Shown piece after piece: positions 1 through 14,810 of a DNA stretch of 64,000 nt. Position 1 is the first letter of the stretch; each line of letters starts with the position of its first letter. Source of the stretch: Otis tarda (Eukaryota; Chordata; Aves; Otidiformes; Otididae); the NCBI GenBank assembly GCA_026413225.1, contig CM048552.1, positions 48,871,001 through 48,935,000 of the forward strand. The letters run 5' to 3'. Under the pieces are notes generated by a model. It was not told the origin of the DNA and did not search any database. It saw only the letters and a list, made by a program, of their open reading frames with translations. A program made the translations under genes and the position numbers.

Positions 1-2164
1 AAAATTTGAAGTGAAAAAAGAATACTGACTAGAGATTTTATTTCTTCAGTAGAATTTGTTTGGAGTATTGACCTGAAGAACTGCAATAACAGTATACCAT
101 TGAATTCCACAGCAAAATACAGCAAATCCTTAAGGAACATCTATCTTAGTGCAACAGAATTTCAGTATTCTAGAAATTGATGCTCCAGAAGTTGAGTTTA
201 GGAGAGTTTCTCATTAGAAAAGCAAATAGTTCCAGAAGCTCACAAATATGCTCTAACTTGCAGTGGATTTGTTTTTATGGATAGGTTTATTTTTTTATAA
301 TGAATACAGCCAAAACTGCAGCTAGACTTTCAGTCTAATCATCCCTAACTAGGCATCAAAAAGTGTACATGAGGGAAAGAGTACAATTATCTTCACTATA
401 AGAAAAAAAAAGTTGGTTGCATTTTGGATCTTTAAATTATAAACACAATTAATTTACACAGAAACCATATGCTGCCCAGGTATCTTTATATGTATTTCCT
501 TCAAGAGAGGGAAGCCCATCAATATTAATAACAAGCTAGTGCTGCCACCTGTAGCAAAAGAAACCTTGCCTTTTAGCCTTTGTCAAGCATAGCAAAAATA
601 GAGTTAGATTAGGAAGAAAATAATATATAGAATTACAAAGTAGAAGTGGAAATAGGAAGTGGAAGTAGAAAGTTGATGACCGTTCACCGAAAACTGCAAT
701 TTAAATATATGTGTGACAAGAATAACTGTTTTTCTAGGTTCCTCTTCATCAATTAATTTCCTAGCTGTGCCACAAAAGTAATAGTTAGTAAAGTAATATA
801 AATCACATTCCTCAAAAGTCTTCTTTTAACCCTGTGAATCCCAAGCTGAACATGATGATATTGTCAAAAATATCCTTAAAATACAGCTAAAAATTACTGT
901 TTTAACTACATATTTCAGATGTACTCATGTAAGTTATCTGTATCTTAGTTCAGAAAACCGTTTTCCAAGTTTCACATACATTTATTTATACAAAAGTAAC
1001 GTCCATCACGGTCAGTTCTTCAAATCGACAGGCACCAGGCATCTGGTAGATTTAACATGTTTATTTGGAAAACTGACCTTACTCATTCTGTAGAGTGTCA
1101 CCAGTCCCTGGATATCCTAAGTTTCTGAGCTACAGGACAATCGTGTTAACGACTGTTTGAACAATATGCTGACATATAGCCAGCATCAAAAGCAACTGCC
1201 AATTAGTAAAATACACTGACGTATTGCACTCTCCCATGCTTCTGGGAGCTTCAGAGATCCTAGCAGATCTTTAAAAGATATGTTAATACAAACAATCCTT
1301 ATTTCCTCAATGCTAGATGGATGGTGTGTACACTAGTAGGTCTGAATTGCACACTGGGAATTCCAAGGCCCTAAGAGAAAAATTTTTTTTTTCAAAATCT
1401 GTAGGCAAAATGCGTCAATAACTTTACTGCATAGAGGTTTTCTTGGCATAAGCCTAACCACTATCCTTAGCAATAAGACACAGCATAGTTTCTTACCTGG
1501 TTTTGTAGCTTAAGAGATGATGCCACAATTCAGTGATTAGACATTTCCTCCGCATATGTAGCTTTGCTTCACACAAAGAAAGACAGAGAAGGATGAAAGC
1601 TCCTATTAATGACATGGTAAATGTAGCCAATACCTGTGAGAAGAATGAGAAATAGCACTTCCTACTGAAAAATTGTAATAGGGGATGGAGACTCAAGTTG
1701 AAAGGAATCAGTCTCCAATGCAGTAAGGGCATATATATACACGCAAGATGCAAATGGATTGTCTTTAGTCATGTGAAATGATTCTAAAGCCCACAATACT
1801 TTTTATGATGTTTTAGTTGAATTGTTTTTTATTTTTTGCTTTTTATAGCAAATGAAAAAAATATCCAGAAATTATACAGGTTATTAATGAGCGCGCACTA
1901 CTCATTATATAAGTATTTTGTAGGGAAAGTATTTGTTTCTACAGTTGGAATGGATGACTACAGTTTATATATAATTATCAGACAGAAATTAGAAATATTC
2001 CCTGTTCCAATGCTCGTGCTTATATAAAAAATCAGAACTCTTGCAGTCAAAGTAAAGGGAATAATGACTGTTACTAACAGTAGTAATATTCATAGTGCTA
2101 GTGTTTTATATATATTGATTTTTCTTTATATTTACATGAAGAGAAAGATAATTGTAGGAACAGA
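1..2164. other. AT-rich gene-free stretch
   Basis: No exon, repeat family or RNA gene could be recognised. Open frames here are short, lack homology I recognise and have the composition of AT-rich chance frames. Confidence 0.6.
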
Positions 2165-2300
2165 CTGCTTAGATCAATCTTGAAACCTCTACCATTTCAA
2201 GTCTTTAAAAATAAGTTAGACAAACTTCTCTCAACCATGATCCTATCTTGAAGAAAAGAATAGACTCAGTAACATTTCTAGGTTTTCTACAGCCTTAGTT
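2165..2300 (+). repeat. Ancient CR1/L3-like LINE 3' fragment
   Basis: The block reads like the 3' end of an old CR1/L3-type LINE. It has the signature 'aaaataagttagacaaac' near 2207-2224, followed about 35 bases later by a degraded match to the usual '...gactagatgacctc...ccttccagccct' ending (around 2265-2300). It is strongly diverged and lacks a microsatellite tail. The call rests on recalled consensus, not on an alignment. Confidence 0.5.
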
Positions 2301-5300
2301 TGTGATTTCACAAAATTACCTGCAGCAATATTACCTTGCTGCTTTCCTGCTCTGCTTATCTCCCTCTGCCTTTCATTTCTCCTTTCTATTTCTTAGCCCT
2401 GGCTTAGCCTGCACAACTGTGTGTATGACCAGTCTGAAAAACCACAGAAACCTGAAACAAAATAAAATCTTTAAAAATATATATATATATTTTTAACAGC
2501 AAAAGTACTTTAAATGGCTACTGTTATTGAACACTTTGTTTTACCAAATCACAGCCTTAGTTTCTGTGATACAGTGATTTTCCATAATAATTTCATAGCA
2601 GTACAGGAATTCTGAATTTCTACAATGCATTGTGAGCCATCACAATTTTCTTAGCATAAGGTTCATATAGAGCTGTTTACTCTGTAAACAACATGGTTAA
2701 TAACAACAAAATCCAGCCTATATTCAGCCCATAAAACAGAAACTATAGCTTGTGAACCATTCGTACAAAGAACATTTGTTATATAGTTCTTCCTGCAAAC
2801 TGAAAAGATAAGCAAAATGAGATAGCAGGTCTTGTTCAACAAGGCCTTTCAGCAGATGTCTAATTTAAAGCATATGAGCAATTCCAAAACCAAAGCAGCT
2901 ACTTGTACACATAAGGATTTTGTTGAATATCCTTCAGTAGTGGGAATGAAGTGAAAGATGCCATAGCAACAGTAACTCAGAAAGCTCTTTCTGAGGAAGA
3001 GGAATTCACACACTTTTCCATATTCAATTCAATAAACTCTCTGTTTATTTTGCAAATGCAATTTACAATAAATTTACTAAGTCTTTTAATTAGTATATTC
3101 ACACATAGTGTTCCCTGAATTCTTACGGTGGAAATAGCAGGTCATCATCATTCCATTGACTTCACGCATTAGTTATAAAGCAAGAGAATAAAGAACTTGG
3201 TTTTTTATTGTTTTTTTTTTCTCAGTAAGTAAGCAGGGTACATCAGCTGGCCAGTATCTGCCATATTAATAGATTTTTAAGCCTCAAACTTGCCATCAGT
3301 TATAAAAAAGTAATAGCACAGAATGTTCCTTGGAAATTTGCAAAATCTGGGAAGGCAAGATGCTTAGCATATCTCTTAAGAGTGGCTGAAAGAGCATTGT
3401 GCCTGTATATCATTACTATAACTTTGTTTATATTTATGTGAGAATAGAAAGATACTTAGCTTGTATGCTTGCTCACTACAACATTCTTGTTACTGTTGAA
3501 GTCAGGAACAGATAATTTTATTTTGTTGTCCTTTGGTAAAAATGCACAGGAATAAAAGCTTTATCTCTGATATCTGTTGCTGGTGATCCATTGCACCAAA
3601 ATAATCTAAATAGTTATCATTTTCCCTCTATAGTAAGTGGAAAGGGATGAGGGTGTAAGGTTTATACAGATTATCTTTTCATTTGTGGCATTTTCTTAAA
3701 TACTTTGGAAACAGTATTTTTCATGGTATTTATGTCATACATGTGCTGGTAGATTTGTGCTCAGATGGGCTACGGATAGACAAATCTGACTGAAATTAAC
3801 ACAAATGCATTAATAAATAAACAATAAGGACCATGAGGCATAACTTTGTCTTCACTAACAAAGAAACCAACAGAGCAACTATGTGAAATGAGATGCTATT
3901 TATATACAGAAGTCTGAAAGGATCAAAGGCATGAATAACAGCACCACCATTTTTCAATACACTCATGGGAGAAAGCTGTCACAATGTCTTTATTTTTGCT
4001 GCTTTTTTCACTTCAGCCAATGTGTTATTTTTGAGATCTTTATATTTTCTCTTGCAGCAGTTGCCCACACAATTAAGCAAGAAACACAGGTGAAAAGGTG
4101 TTAATTTGCCAACAATGAGATGTGAAGTTCAAATCAGAATTACATTCTGGGGAAATTAACGCTGAAATAGTAGGCAATATGATCAAATGAACTTAACGGC
4201 GTTATATTACAGGGAAAAAGAAAAGCTACATCTAGCTGAATTAGACCCAGACTTGCAGAGATCTGTGCACCTGCTTCCCTTCTGACATGTGGTAGTCCTT
4301 TGATTATCCACGTGAGTTGTGTAAGCATATGAGTAGCTATTCATCGCCTCAGAGCCTTAAAGAGTCCTTTGTTCAATATTTACAAGTGCTATTCACTCCT
4401 AAGGGGGATTGGTGTCACTTAAGTCTTCAAAATATGTCTCCAATGCTGTGTAGAGCTAGGCAGGATTTGACCACAGAAGAGTTAGAATTCAGCTTTTTTT
4501 TCCTGCATTTGTATCAGACAATGATTTACCACACATTTCATAAAACAGACATTGCTATGCCATTTCCATTTTCACTGGGGTTGAATTTTCATCTAAAGCT
4601 CCCTCCACTAGATCCTTGTACAAAAGTGAACTTCACTACAGTTTTGAAACTGTACTGCACTAGATACATCTTGCTAAACTGAAATAGAAACTCCAATTTA
4701 GTCAAACTTAACAGTAATTTGAACCACAAAACAGATGAGTGACTTGGAAAAATGCCTGCTTTTATATATTGTCATGGGTCATGTTTTGCAAAAATATGGG
4801 GGTTTAAAATTCATTTTAAGAACTGCACCAGTGGTCAGCATTTCTCCTTTCATAAAGTGTTTTCACTTTTTACCAAGATGTGGGATGTCTGTGTCTCCTA
4901 GGCTTTTACCCTTGCCAAACAAGCTTTAACAGTGCTTATATGAAGGTGTAATATGCAATGACATCAAATAGTCTGCATTCTAAGACTGGAGATAGGAATT
5001 GTGAATAATCTGTGTCAGCAATTAAGTTTACAAAAACAGGTAGGTCTGTTAATCACACTACTAGTTATTGTGTCCCTGTCTGGCCTCAGTAACAGTATTG
5101 CTTACTTAATAGAGAAACAGAAGAGTATACAAGGCAAAGTTGTCCCAAATCACAGGAGTCAAATACAGTGGTGTTCTGATCATAATATGAAAATAACTCT
5201 TTTTGGCAAGTCTCTCCCCAAATGTGTCTTCTTGAAACTTTAAGTATGCAGATGTTCTCCCTCAAAAGTCACACTGTCAGGTAGTATCTGAATCTGCTGG

Positions 5301-8300
5301 AACTTTTAGAGTTCAGTCCACTGCTCAAACCAGTTTTGCTGTTGCGTAAAGGACACATGATAGGTGCTTGCAGAATTGGCAGTTCTGTGGGGAGATCATT
5401 GTTATTTTAAAATAAAGTCCATTTTCTCAATGGAATCCTAATTTGGAAACACTCACTTAAGTTACCGCTTCTGTGTGGAACTTACTTAAGTAATACTTAA
5501 GTCTCAAAATACACAAACAATTGAGAATATGCCTGATCTAGTAAAATCTATTTTTGATGATTGGATAATTGCAGTTTGTCTTCACTGAACAACATACAGT
5601 TAAGAGTTGGAAGGACAGCTACACATTTATACAAATCTCAAATATGAGTATTTAAGGAGGAAATTCTATTAAAAAGAGTAAAATTCCCAGTTTGAATTCC
5701 TCACCCTCATCCAGAGGTGCCAAAAGACTATTAAAATCATTTATGTTCCTATTTCTGATTAGACCTTCAAAAAAAAAAAAAAGCAGTGAATTAAAATTTA
5801 ATGCATTTAAGGGGCCTCTCCACTAAATCTAATAGGAGTCTCTACTTAATTCATTGCAGGTCTGACCTGCAGCATCTGTTTAACCCTACCTAGCCTCAGG
5901 TACCCAGCTAAGGCACCTAAACTCAAAGCATATTGTCCATAACTCCTGATCTAGTCAAAGAAGACACTCATACAATTTTATGGATGCTGATATTCCCCAT
6001 CCATTCACTTCATAATAACTATGCAAGTATCTTAGGCACGTCAATTAGATGTGTAACATTAGATGGGATGAAAAAGAGTGTACGCAAATAATTTATGCAA
6101 AGTGCTCATATATTTACTCTTCCTTATTTGATTCTCCCTGCTCCAATATTTATTTCAAAATGCCAGAAATGTGCTTTAATTATGTATAAGGTAAAATTTA
6201 AGACTGAAAAGAGAATTATCACACTAACAAAAACAATACTGCTTTTTCACAAGTTTTGTGATATTTATTCCACATGGTTAAGTGAACACATTCAAATTTT
6301 CTCTGTGTATCAAACCAGATAGAACAACAAAATTTTTCTTCCGAAAAGAAAAAGTAGGAGACAGTCATAGTTAGTGTCTTAAAGATTCCTTTCTACAAAG
6401 TCGGCTTTACATTTTCACATCAACATGGAGTGAAAACAAAATATTAATCACATTATTCTTACCAGACATATCTTAAGATCATAAAATCACCATGTAAACC
6501 AGTTGTCAGGAAAGACCTGATAAAGCCAGGGGGTCAGAAACACACAGAAGATTTTGCAACATGCAGCACCACCCATCTCACATGTTAGTTAGAATTCTCT
6601 GTGTAATAAAAATTACTATTAATCTTGTTAATAAGCTCTATGAATTCACTACAAAGTACCTTTTTTTTTTTTAAATGAGGGAGAAAACCCCACAGATTTT
6701 CATTTCTTGCACATAAAAAGGCAGAATGTTCTTCAAAACACCCTATTTAAAATGTTGACATTTGTAAGATCCTATGCATTTGTGATGAATGTGGTACCTT
6801 ATTTTTATGTATATCCTACTTCTTTAATAAGTTTCTATCTATTAGCTTGAGAATGCAGGCATCAATTTCAAATCTATTGCTTAGTTTGAGTGTGGATTAG
6901 AACTCATGCTAATAGGTAGGTTGATACGAGCATATATAGGACAATACATGAGAACTGCATATTCAACTTTTGTATGCTGCCTATGTGAAGTATAGCATAT
7001 ATTTTAATGATACATTATTTTATCCTTCAGGTTAATTTATCTCCATAACAACAGCAAAATAAAATTAGTAAGACATACACTTATTATCTGGATCCATTCA
7101 GACTCAATCTTGCAAATATTGTTTTCATGGCATTTAAATTAGTTATCATACAACTTAATCAAGACATGAACTCAGAAGTGCTCGAAAAACAAGCGAAGTT
7201 AAGAACAGATATATGTAAGTTTGAAGACTGAAACACTGTGTATTGGCAGAGTCGAGCATGGTACTTCCACTATGTAGATCTGTTAGTACATACCATTGAT
7301 TATGTCACAAAAACACATACATTTTCCAGTCTGAGAACTATTAAAAAATAAAAAAAAATCTATGACAGTGAATATATGATAATTTAAAAGCTCAATTCTA
7401 AAAGCACAAACGAAAGAGTATCAAAATAAAAAGCAGTCAATCTTCTACCCATCCAGCAAATGCAATGATTTTTAAACACATGGCATCATCCAGATTTTTG
7501 TTCAAATCTTGTTTATACACATGCGTGAGTTTAAATCAAACTAGAAAGTTACTTTCCAAAGCAATTGACATAAACCATGGTTCATTGTCTGGGGTAAAGA
7601 TATATATATTCTCTAAGGCATATATTAAGGATCTCTGGGAACACTGGAACTATTGTTTAGTACTTCAGCATTGAAATACAGCTTAAGCACTCATGCAGCT
7701 ATTTGTACCTAGTCACTATTTTTACACATGGTTTAGGCTAAGTAGACATATTTTCAATGCATCAGCTTCAGAAAAGAACAAATTCTACAGCTAACGCATT
7801 GGTATCTTCTCTGTCACATAGATGGCATTCCATATGCCTATGCTAATCCTCTAGTCAGACAAGGAATTGATTTTGCTTTTTTAAAGTAGCCTTAGACTTG
7901 GGTAGCTTAAGTGTAAAAGTGTCAGAATTATGTTATCTTCAAAATATGTCTCTCAAGTATTTCAGGAAAAGTATGAAATATGTTTTAAGTTACAATTCCC
8001 CACAGGTAAGGATGTACATGAAGAATGTTTACTAAATGAAGGTGCAATAATATACTATGAAACATCCTAAAATACACTCTCAGCTGGTGCAAACCTTTGT
8101 AACTCATATATTAAAAAAGGACAGATGTCTTCCTTGTTAAGGAAAAACAGGTATAAGAGTAAGTCACAGAATGGCGCATGAGTTGATTATTGGTATTGTC
8201 CTTGGATATGTCTTCAACAACTTGTGCACATCTGAGATGCTACCATAAATATATCACAAAATGGCTCCACATTCTTAGGAAGTGTGTTTTCCTTCTTTTT

Positions 8301-11300
8301 CTTAACATAACTTTCTAATAAGTGTACAGAAAAGAATTAAGAGTCTTTTCCAATAGAAGTAAGGATAAGTGGAAGGAAGATTGCTGTGGCTATTCAGCTC
8401 AACATAGCATGGAGAGAACATACCTAACTGACTGTAAGGCAGTAAACTGGTCACTGGGAAGGTTTGAGATGTGGAATTAACCTGCAAAAAAAAATTATCC
8501 ATTTCAGAAATGCAACCAGAAGCACTGAGCATTAAACACTGATAAAATTATGGTCAGGAGTTAGTCACATGAGATTTTGCCAAAGCCCTGTATATTCTTT
8601 TATAAGTCAAGAGAGCTATATATCAGCTATGAAATAATTATTTCAGAAATAATTTAGAGCATGTAAAAGAAGAGTACATCCAGTGAGAGCAAACACTAGT
8701 GAAAACTGCACATATTAAGTTGTTCTATGTTGATGCTTATTAGCCACGTTCTTAGTAAACGGGCAATTCACATGTGGTCATTTTCTTTATTACTTGACTT
8801 AGTCCCTGAAGTACCAGAAACTAGCAAGTAGTATTTAAAGCAATATGATCTAAAGGTGTAATCTTCTCCTGTAGACATTTTTAGAACATTTCAGTGAATT
8901 TGAGGAAACTGACTGTGGTAACAGTTTTTAGCTTGGGAAAAAGGAAAGGGGAAAAAGGGAATTTGTTTAACCAGGAAGAGAATATATTCATACTAATACA
9001 TGTTTCTTGAACAAAAACTGATCTCACTGGTCTTGTTGCCAGACAAAAAGCCAATTTCTTGTCAGTCAAACTTCTTACACTACTCCTGTCTTCCTCTGTT
9101 ATGCAGTACACTCACCTTTTAGTATAGCACTGTGCTCATCCCATCTGTGTGCCTCAGCAAAACCAGTTCTTGCAGAGAGGAATGCCTCCTCCATTTTCTG
9201 TCAGCAAAGTGAAGAAATAAGGTATAAAGATAACCTCTACTTCCACTCAGTTTGTCAAGGTTTGAATGACTACACAAATGAAGATGTTGGAAAAACAGTC
9301 TCAATGTATTATCTTCTTTTGGAGAAAATGAAGAAAGTCTCCTGAAAATAATTTATTTAAAGGGCTTTTTTTTTTCCACTAAAAATCTGTATTTTTGTGG
9401 ATATGAGTTTCTCTGATGTGGACTTTGCTAAGGGAGATTTTAAAATCTATGACAATTTACTTCCAATTTGCAGTTGAGTGAAATGACTAGAGTCTTTACA
9501 AGCAACAAGCATGGAGGAAAAACTGCAAGTGTAATTTGTTCTATATCTGAGACAATCAGGCTACATGTGACTATGCCAAGGTGATATTGTAATGCATATA
9601 TGCACAGGTTAAAAAATGGCTTCATCTAGATTACTGATAAATTCAAAGTAAAATGTAAGCTTATGCACAACAGGGCATCTCCCACAGTTTGCACTAGACA
9701 CAGACAGAGGAGATGGGCCCTTTAGAAGCAAAAACATGTTCCAGATATCAAGAGGAGAATGGAAAAAGGTGCTTAACATTAATGGATGAAGGCAAAAAAA
9801 GTTGTAAAAAAGAAGTACAAAAGTAGACTGCATTAACTGTAAGCAGAGATTTAGATAAAGATAGCACCAGGAATATACTTAAGAACTGAGAATGAGGTAT
9901 TGAACCGCATATGGAATGAAGGAAAAAAGAAAGAAGGAAGAGATCACAGGAGAGTGGGATGGAATTGTGATGATAAGGATAAAAAGAGTAGATGCTGAGA
10001 TAACCGAAGAAGGAAAAGTAAAAATACATGCAGAGAACCTAAACATAAAGAAAATAAGGCAGAGGTGCTACAGAATATTTTTTTTGTCATTATAATAAAA
10101 GAATGACTGACACTATCTGATAAGTAGATCTTCCATTAGGAACAATTATTTTAGAAGACAAAGCCAGGTTTAAAAAATATAACTTGTAAAGGTTTCCTAG
10201 TCTCATTTTTGAGGGGAAAAAAGTTAAAAAATAACTTTGATAAATAAAAGATTAATTTTGCTTTTAAAAAGCCAGAAATAATAAACTGATGCATAGTTAT
10301 GACTATATCTTTTGCCATGACTAGGACAGTACATTTGCCATGGCACATTTTGTGAAACAACTCTGAAACAATCAACCAACCAACCAAAAATACCACAGAC
10401 TGTTTAGAATATGCTGTGGAACTAACTGGAAATATGTTTGCGTCAAATAATGAAAGTCGTCTTTTGCGGATTAGAACCTTTGAGACACTGGGCCAAAATC
10501 CATTGAGCATCTTGTCCCTTCTGCAGCAAAACTTTCTACTAGAAGAAACACTAGATTTTAGTGATTGCAAGTGGAGAAGCTAACCACTGCTAAAAAAAAA
10601 AGGAAGAGATGGAGATGGGAGCTTTCTTCCTAAACCTATGAGAGAAGAATGGCAGAAACTGCTTTGAAACATTATTTTCCTTAATACAGAGAACAAAGAG
10701 AACAAGAAATGGACCAGATTAAGAAGGCAGGAAATGTTTCTTGGCTTATGAATGCTGACCAAAGCCAAAACTTGCAGGAGTGACGTTGGAATGTTGCATT
10801 AAAGGTAGCTCTCCCCTGATACTTACACTTCTGTCTTTGGCGAGAAATTCCTTTACTAAATGTCCCCATTGAACATATTGTCCCCAAATTGTTTGACCTT
10901 AAGCCCACAGGTAGATGAACAATAACAGCATTTGTATAACCTTATGTAGAGCTTGTGTCAAGTCTATAGATCTCAGGTACCAAGATAGTGAGCACGATGT
11001 GAGAGACCTGATACCAGCACTCCTGAATTCTCCAGACCATAGTCCTTCATTCTGCAGTGTCACCTTGTGCGCAGATAACCTTTCTACCCAGGTGACCCTT
11101 TCTATCTAGACCATGAAAACCAGTTTCTCTGGTGTGTGTATGCACAGCCTTCTGCATCCTCTGCTAGTAGATGAGGCATGCAGAGCAACCCTGGTGTGTC
11201 AGACATTGCCTGCTCCTTCACTGGTGAAGGCTGTGAACATGCTGAACACCCAAGATGGACACAATGGAATGCAGGTGTGATTATATGGAAAATCTTTTTG

Positions 11301-14162
11301 TACTGTAACAAATATAATGGTTAGATTAAAAAGGATCAGATTCCCAATGTATCCTGGCATCATGTGCTTACCACCCTTCTGGGGTGTCTTTGTACCTTTC
11401 TGAATCCTCTAACACTTTCCCGCTTCAACCACTCACTGCCCAGTGACACACAATCCATGGTCCCTTGTGGGCAGGTATTGCTGATAAAATTACATCTTCC
11501 CCGACCGTCTGCATCCTTTTAGGCTTTTGTTATGTGGGTTTTCTTGTTTGCTGCTTTGCTAGGAGGTGACAGGATACAAGGGGAAGGGAAAGGGGCAGGG
11601 AAGAAAGTTGCTGTATAAGCACTTGCCATGGCTCAGGGCAATGAAATTTCATAAGGGCAGGGAAGAGAGGAAGGAAAGTTGCCTGATCAGGGCCTGCAGG
11701 AAGGATGTCACTGCTGTGAAAATATCCCTCTCTGCACCGAGCCAAGACCTGTGGTTCCAGCCCCTTCCCACCTACCCATCAGGGCCCCTGTCCTCCATAC
11801 TCAGGCTTTTGCCAGAAATGCTTTATTCAGAGAGCGAGCAGGCCTTTCCTGCTTTCTGATGGACTCTCAGTATCTGAGGATCTACAGTCTCTGCCCCACA
11901 GGGTCCTCACAGTCAGATTTCTTTGTCTGTCCAGGTAACACCATCTGGGCTCACTCAAAGCATACAGACCCTAATCTTTGTATCCTTACCCTCTGCCCCC
12001 GGCTTAATGCTAGGTACTCAATACCACTGGATCCACTCTCCTTGTCCCAGCTTTCTGCCATCCCTTGAAAAAGACTTTCATATTAAGATAGAAAGTAGCT
12101 GAAACCAAAGGCCAAAAGCTAATGGGTGAACATTTGCTGCTGAATAGAAATGGGTCATCAAAATTGTTCATATGAAAGCAAGACTACTCCCCGAAAAAGC
12201 CAGTATAGCCCTTAACTTGTAAGAAGATGAACAAAGGAAAGCCTGGAGGCAGATGTATCATTATAGCTCAGAACTTTTAAAATCATGAGCTGAGAAAGAC
12301 GTGGAAGGCCAACACAGAGTAAGGATGAGAGAACAGATTGGCATGCTGCCATTGCTGTAGATGCCTCTTACAGCCTGGCTGGTCAAGAAAAGGAAGAAGA
12401 TGCCTTCTTCAGGCAGCCTAAATACAGGGGCAAGCACAGTGTCTGCTGTGGTGGAAAAAAAATAAAAGGCCCAAATATTCATTGTTCAGTCCAGAGCCTG
12501 TGCCCCACTATCCCAATTTAGGAATCTGCATTAGATCTTTGTGCTCTGTAGAAGGAAATCTCTTTTCCAGGTAAGGCTGACCTTCTTCCCTGCCCACTCT
12601 CCTATACTGGCTGACCTGGAAGAGTCCTCCCCAAAGCCAGAAATCCTAGTGCCCAACAGAGTGCACTTGATCATGTGCCCAAGATACCCCAAATTAGGAA
12701 GAAATAACTTGTTTCTTTTGTCTAGGGGGCTTAGCAGTAAGTAAGATGTGTGAGGGAAAGAACCAATAAGAATTTGCTGTCATTTCAGAGAGAAAAGAGC
12801 TATCCCAGCTTGCAAAATACTTGTTTACAAATTTATAAAGGTAACTTACTAGCTTGTATGTTCATTCTCTTCCAGTCAGTGCTTTTACCTGATACTTCCA
12901 TTTCTGCAGTGCTCAACAGTGTATAAAATCAATTTTTCTCCTCATCTTGTCCAAAAAAGGGGATTTACACTAACTCATAAGACTGATCTCTCAGGATTAT
13001 TTATTGATTGAGAGTTGGATTAGAACTGATTTGATTTTATAGTGAACGTGAACCCTGAGAACACTCTCACTGAACTAGCTTTCAATGGTGCTGGTGAAGT
13101 CTTTGTTCCATTTCTAAACCACTGTGATGGGATATCCCTGTTAATACTGGTCAGATGTTTCACTAACTCTTCACATCTGAAACACTCATGATGGATCATC
13201 AGTTAGTATTTTAATTTCTTATTTATTTTGGCTTGTGGTGTTGATGCTGCTGATACTTTTGTCATTATTATTATTAATAAAGAAAAATTTTGCTACAGGA
13301 ATGAAGTTCTCTAATCTAAAAGAATATCGGATGAATTCAGCAGATGACTGAGAGTATGTGAGCTACAGATGTGTCAAAGAATTAAGAAGAGGGCAACAGT
13401 GCTTGACTTCCCTGATTCATTCAGTGACAGATGTTAGATTCAAGGAGGAGGGGGATGTTAGAAATAAGCATTTATTTATTCATTCCACAGTCCCCTGCAG
13501 CAAAAAAAAACTACAGTAGTGACAGCGTTCACCCACACTGAACAGCTTAGAAATGCAAACTGACACTTAAAAACAGCTGATTGTTCTGTTAACATGGAAA
13601 CCTTTCATAGAATAATAAAGGAAAAAATCATCTACCTGCAGAGGCCTGCTGGCTATACAGTATGACACATACGATAGCACATTACTGAAAGTTTTATTAA
13701 TTCCAACTTGAAGGTCGAGGTGGCAGATATTTTTGCAGAACCGCAAGCCTAGGACTCTCTGACCCTTTTCAGAGGGCTGACTGTGGCCCAATATACTAGC
13801 ATGCTCATAAATAAAGCTATCATTTCTTGGCAAAGAGGTGCATTTTGTCCTGAATGTAGATGTTACATCTAGATGAATGACCTTCCCACCTCTCCAATCT
13901 CTTCCTAGAATTAAAGCTGCCACAGGAGGTGTCACTAGTAAAATTATATCAGCCCAAGGTCAATTACAATTCCCTCACTCTCCTCAGTCTCTGCAGAGCT
14001 AAGGAAGGACAATCACACAGCTTTAGCATCTAGGAGTTCCTTCCCTTTGTATATTTTAGGATATCAGAGTTCCTGTTCCACTGTATCACTGTAAACTTTT
14101 ATGATCTGGGTGGGGGAGAGGAGGGTGCATTGGAAAGAAAGCCTTTCCACCACATTCATTCA
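2301..14162. other. Gene-free stretch
   Basis: I see no supported gene in this 12 kb. The longest open frames (for example minus-strand 10151-10570 and 13567-13935, plus-strand 4317-4682) have no recognisable domain, no start context of note and no splice-compatible neighbours. The part from about 11340 to 12070 is richer in GC than its surroundings, but I could not assign it to any family. Confidence 0.55.
2477..2490. repeat. (AT)n microsatellite
   Basis: Seven uninterrupted AT dinucleotides. Confidence 0.9.
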
Positions 14163-14510
14163 TTTTTTTTTTCTTTTTTTTTTTTTTTTCTTTAAGACAT
14201 GAACGTATGTTTCACAGAGAGAAAGGTCTTAAAATCTTACAACTTGCAGGAATCTTCCCTCTGCTGGACACCCTTGCCTTCACCCTCATCTGAGGACCAC
14301 TCCCAGACAGCAACCCTGGCGAGGCCATGGGGGTGCTCGCTGGCAGGACTGGGATGAGAGGAGGGCCAGGGGGCAGTTGATGGTCACCACCAGGAACTGC
14401 TGGCTGCCATGTCTGGGAACAGTGCTGGTGGTGGTGTAGCACACGAGCTGTGAGCACCCATGCAACCTGCACTACGGCTCTGAGCTGCGAACAGATAGCT
14501 GTATCAAATC
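14163..14510 (-). other. GC-richer segment ending in an A-tract; possible processed retrocopy
   Basis: Read on the minus strand, a GC-richer segment of about 320 bp ends in an interrupted A-tract (T-run on the plus strand at 14163-14189, broken by one C at 14173). A GC-rich unit running into poly(A) within AT-rich DNA is what a processed retrocopy or a SINE-like insertion leaves behind. The minus-strand frame 14212-14472 could be a remnant coding piece, but I recognise no protein in it. I see no clear AATAAA just upstream of the tract and no clear target duplication. The T-run may instead be simple sequence next to an unrelated GC patch. Confidence 0.25.
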
Positions 14511-14810
14511 TGCTTTTTCCAACAGTTGGGAGAGATCTGTAATTATCTGTTTAGACTCTTACACTATCACACAGCTATGATATAGGTGATAATGACAATT
14601 AACTGTGATCTTCTCCTTTGCTCTTCTTCCCTATATCTTCTCTGCCTTCCTTCACCAGCCATGAATATGTAGTGGAGCTCCAGCAGGGATCTGCCTAATC
14701 AGGCAGGATTGTCCTAAAAGGATAATCTGCTGGGAGAATGTGAATGTGTTCCCAAAGCAACAGCTTCCTGTTTGTATTTTGGGATCATAAAAATCAGGCA
14801 CTTGATGCCT

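Noticed and set aside
4317-4682. Plus-strand 121-codon frame as a gene
   Set aside because: It begins at a non-ATG codon and shows no family resemblance; length is within chance for 64 kb read in six frames.
10151-10570. Minus-strand 139-codon frame as a gene
   Set aside because: No recognisable domain, AT-rich composition like its surroundings, and no supporting exon or start context.
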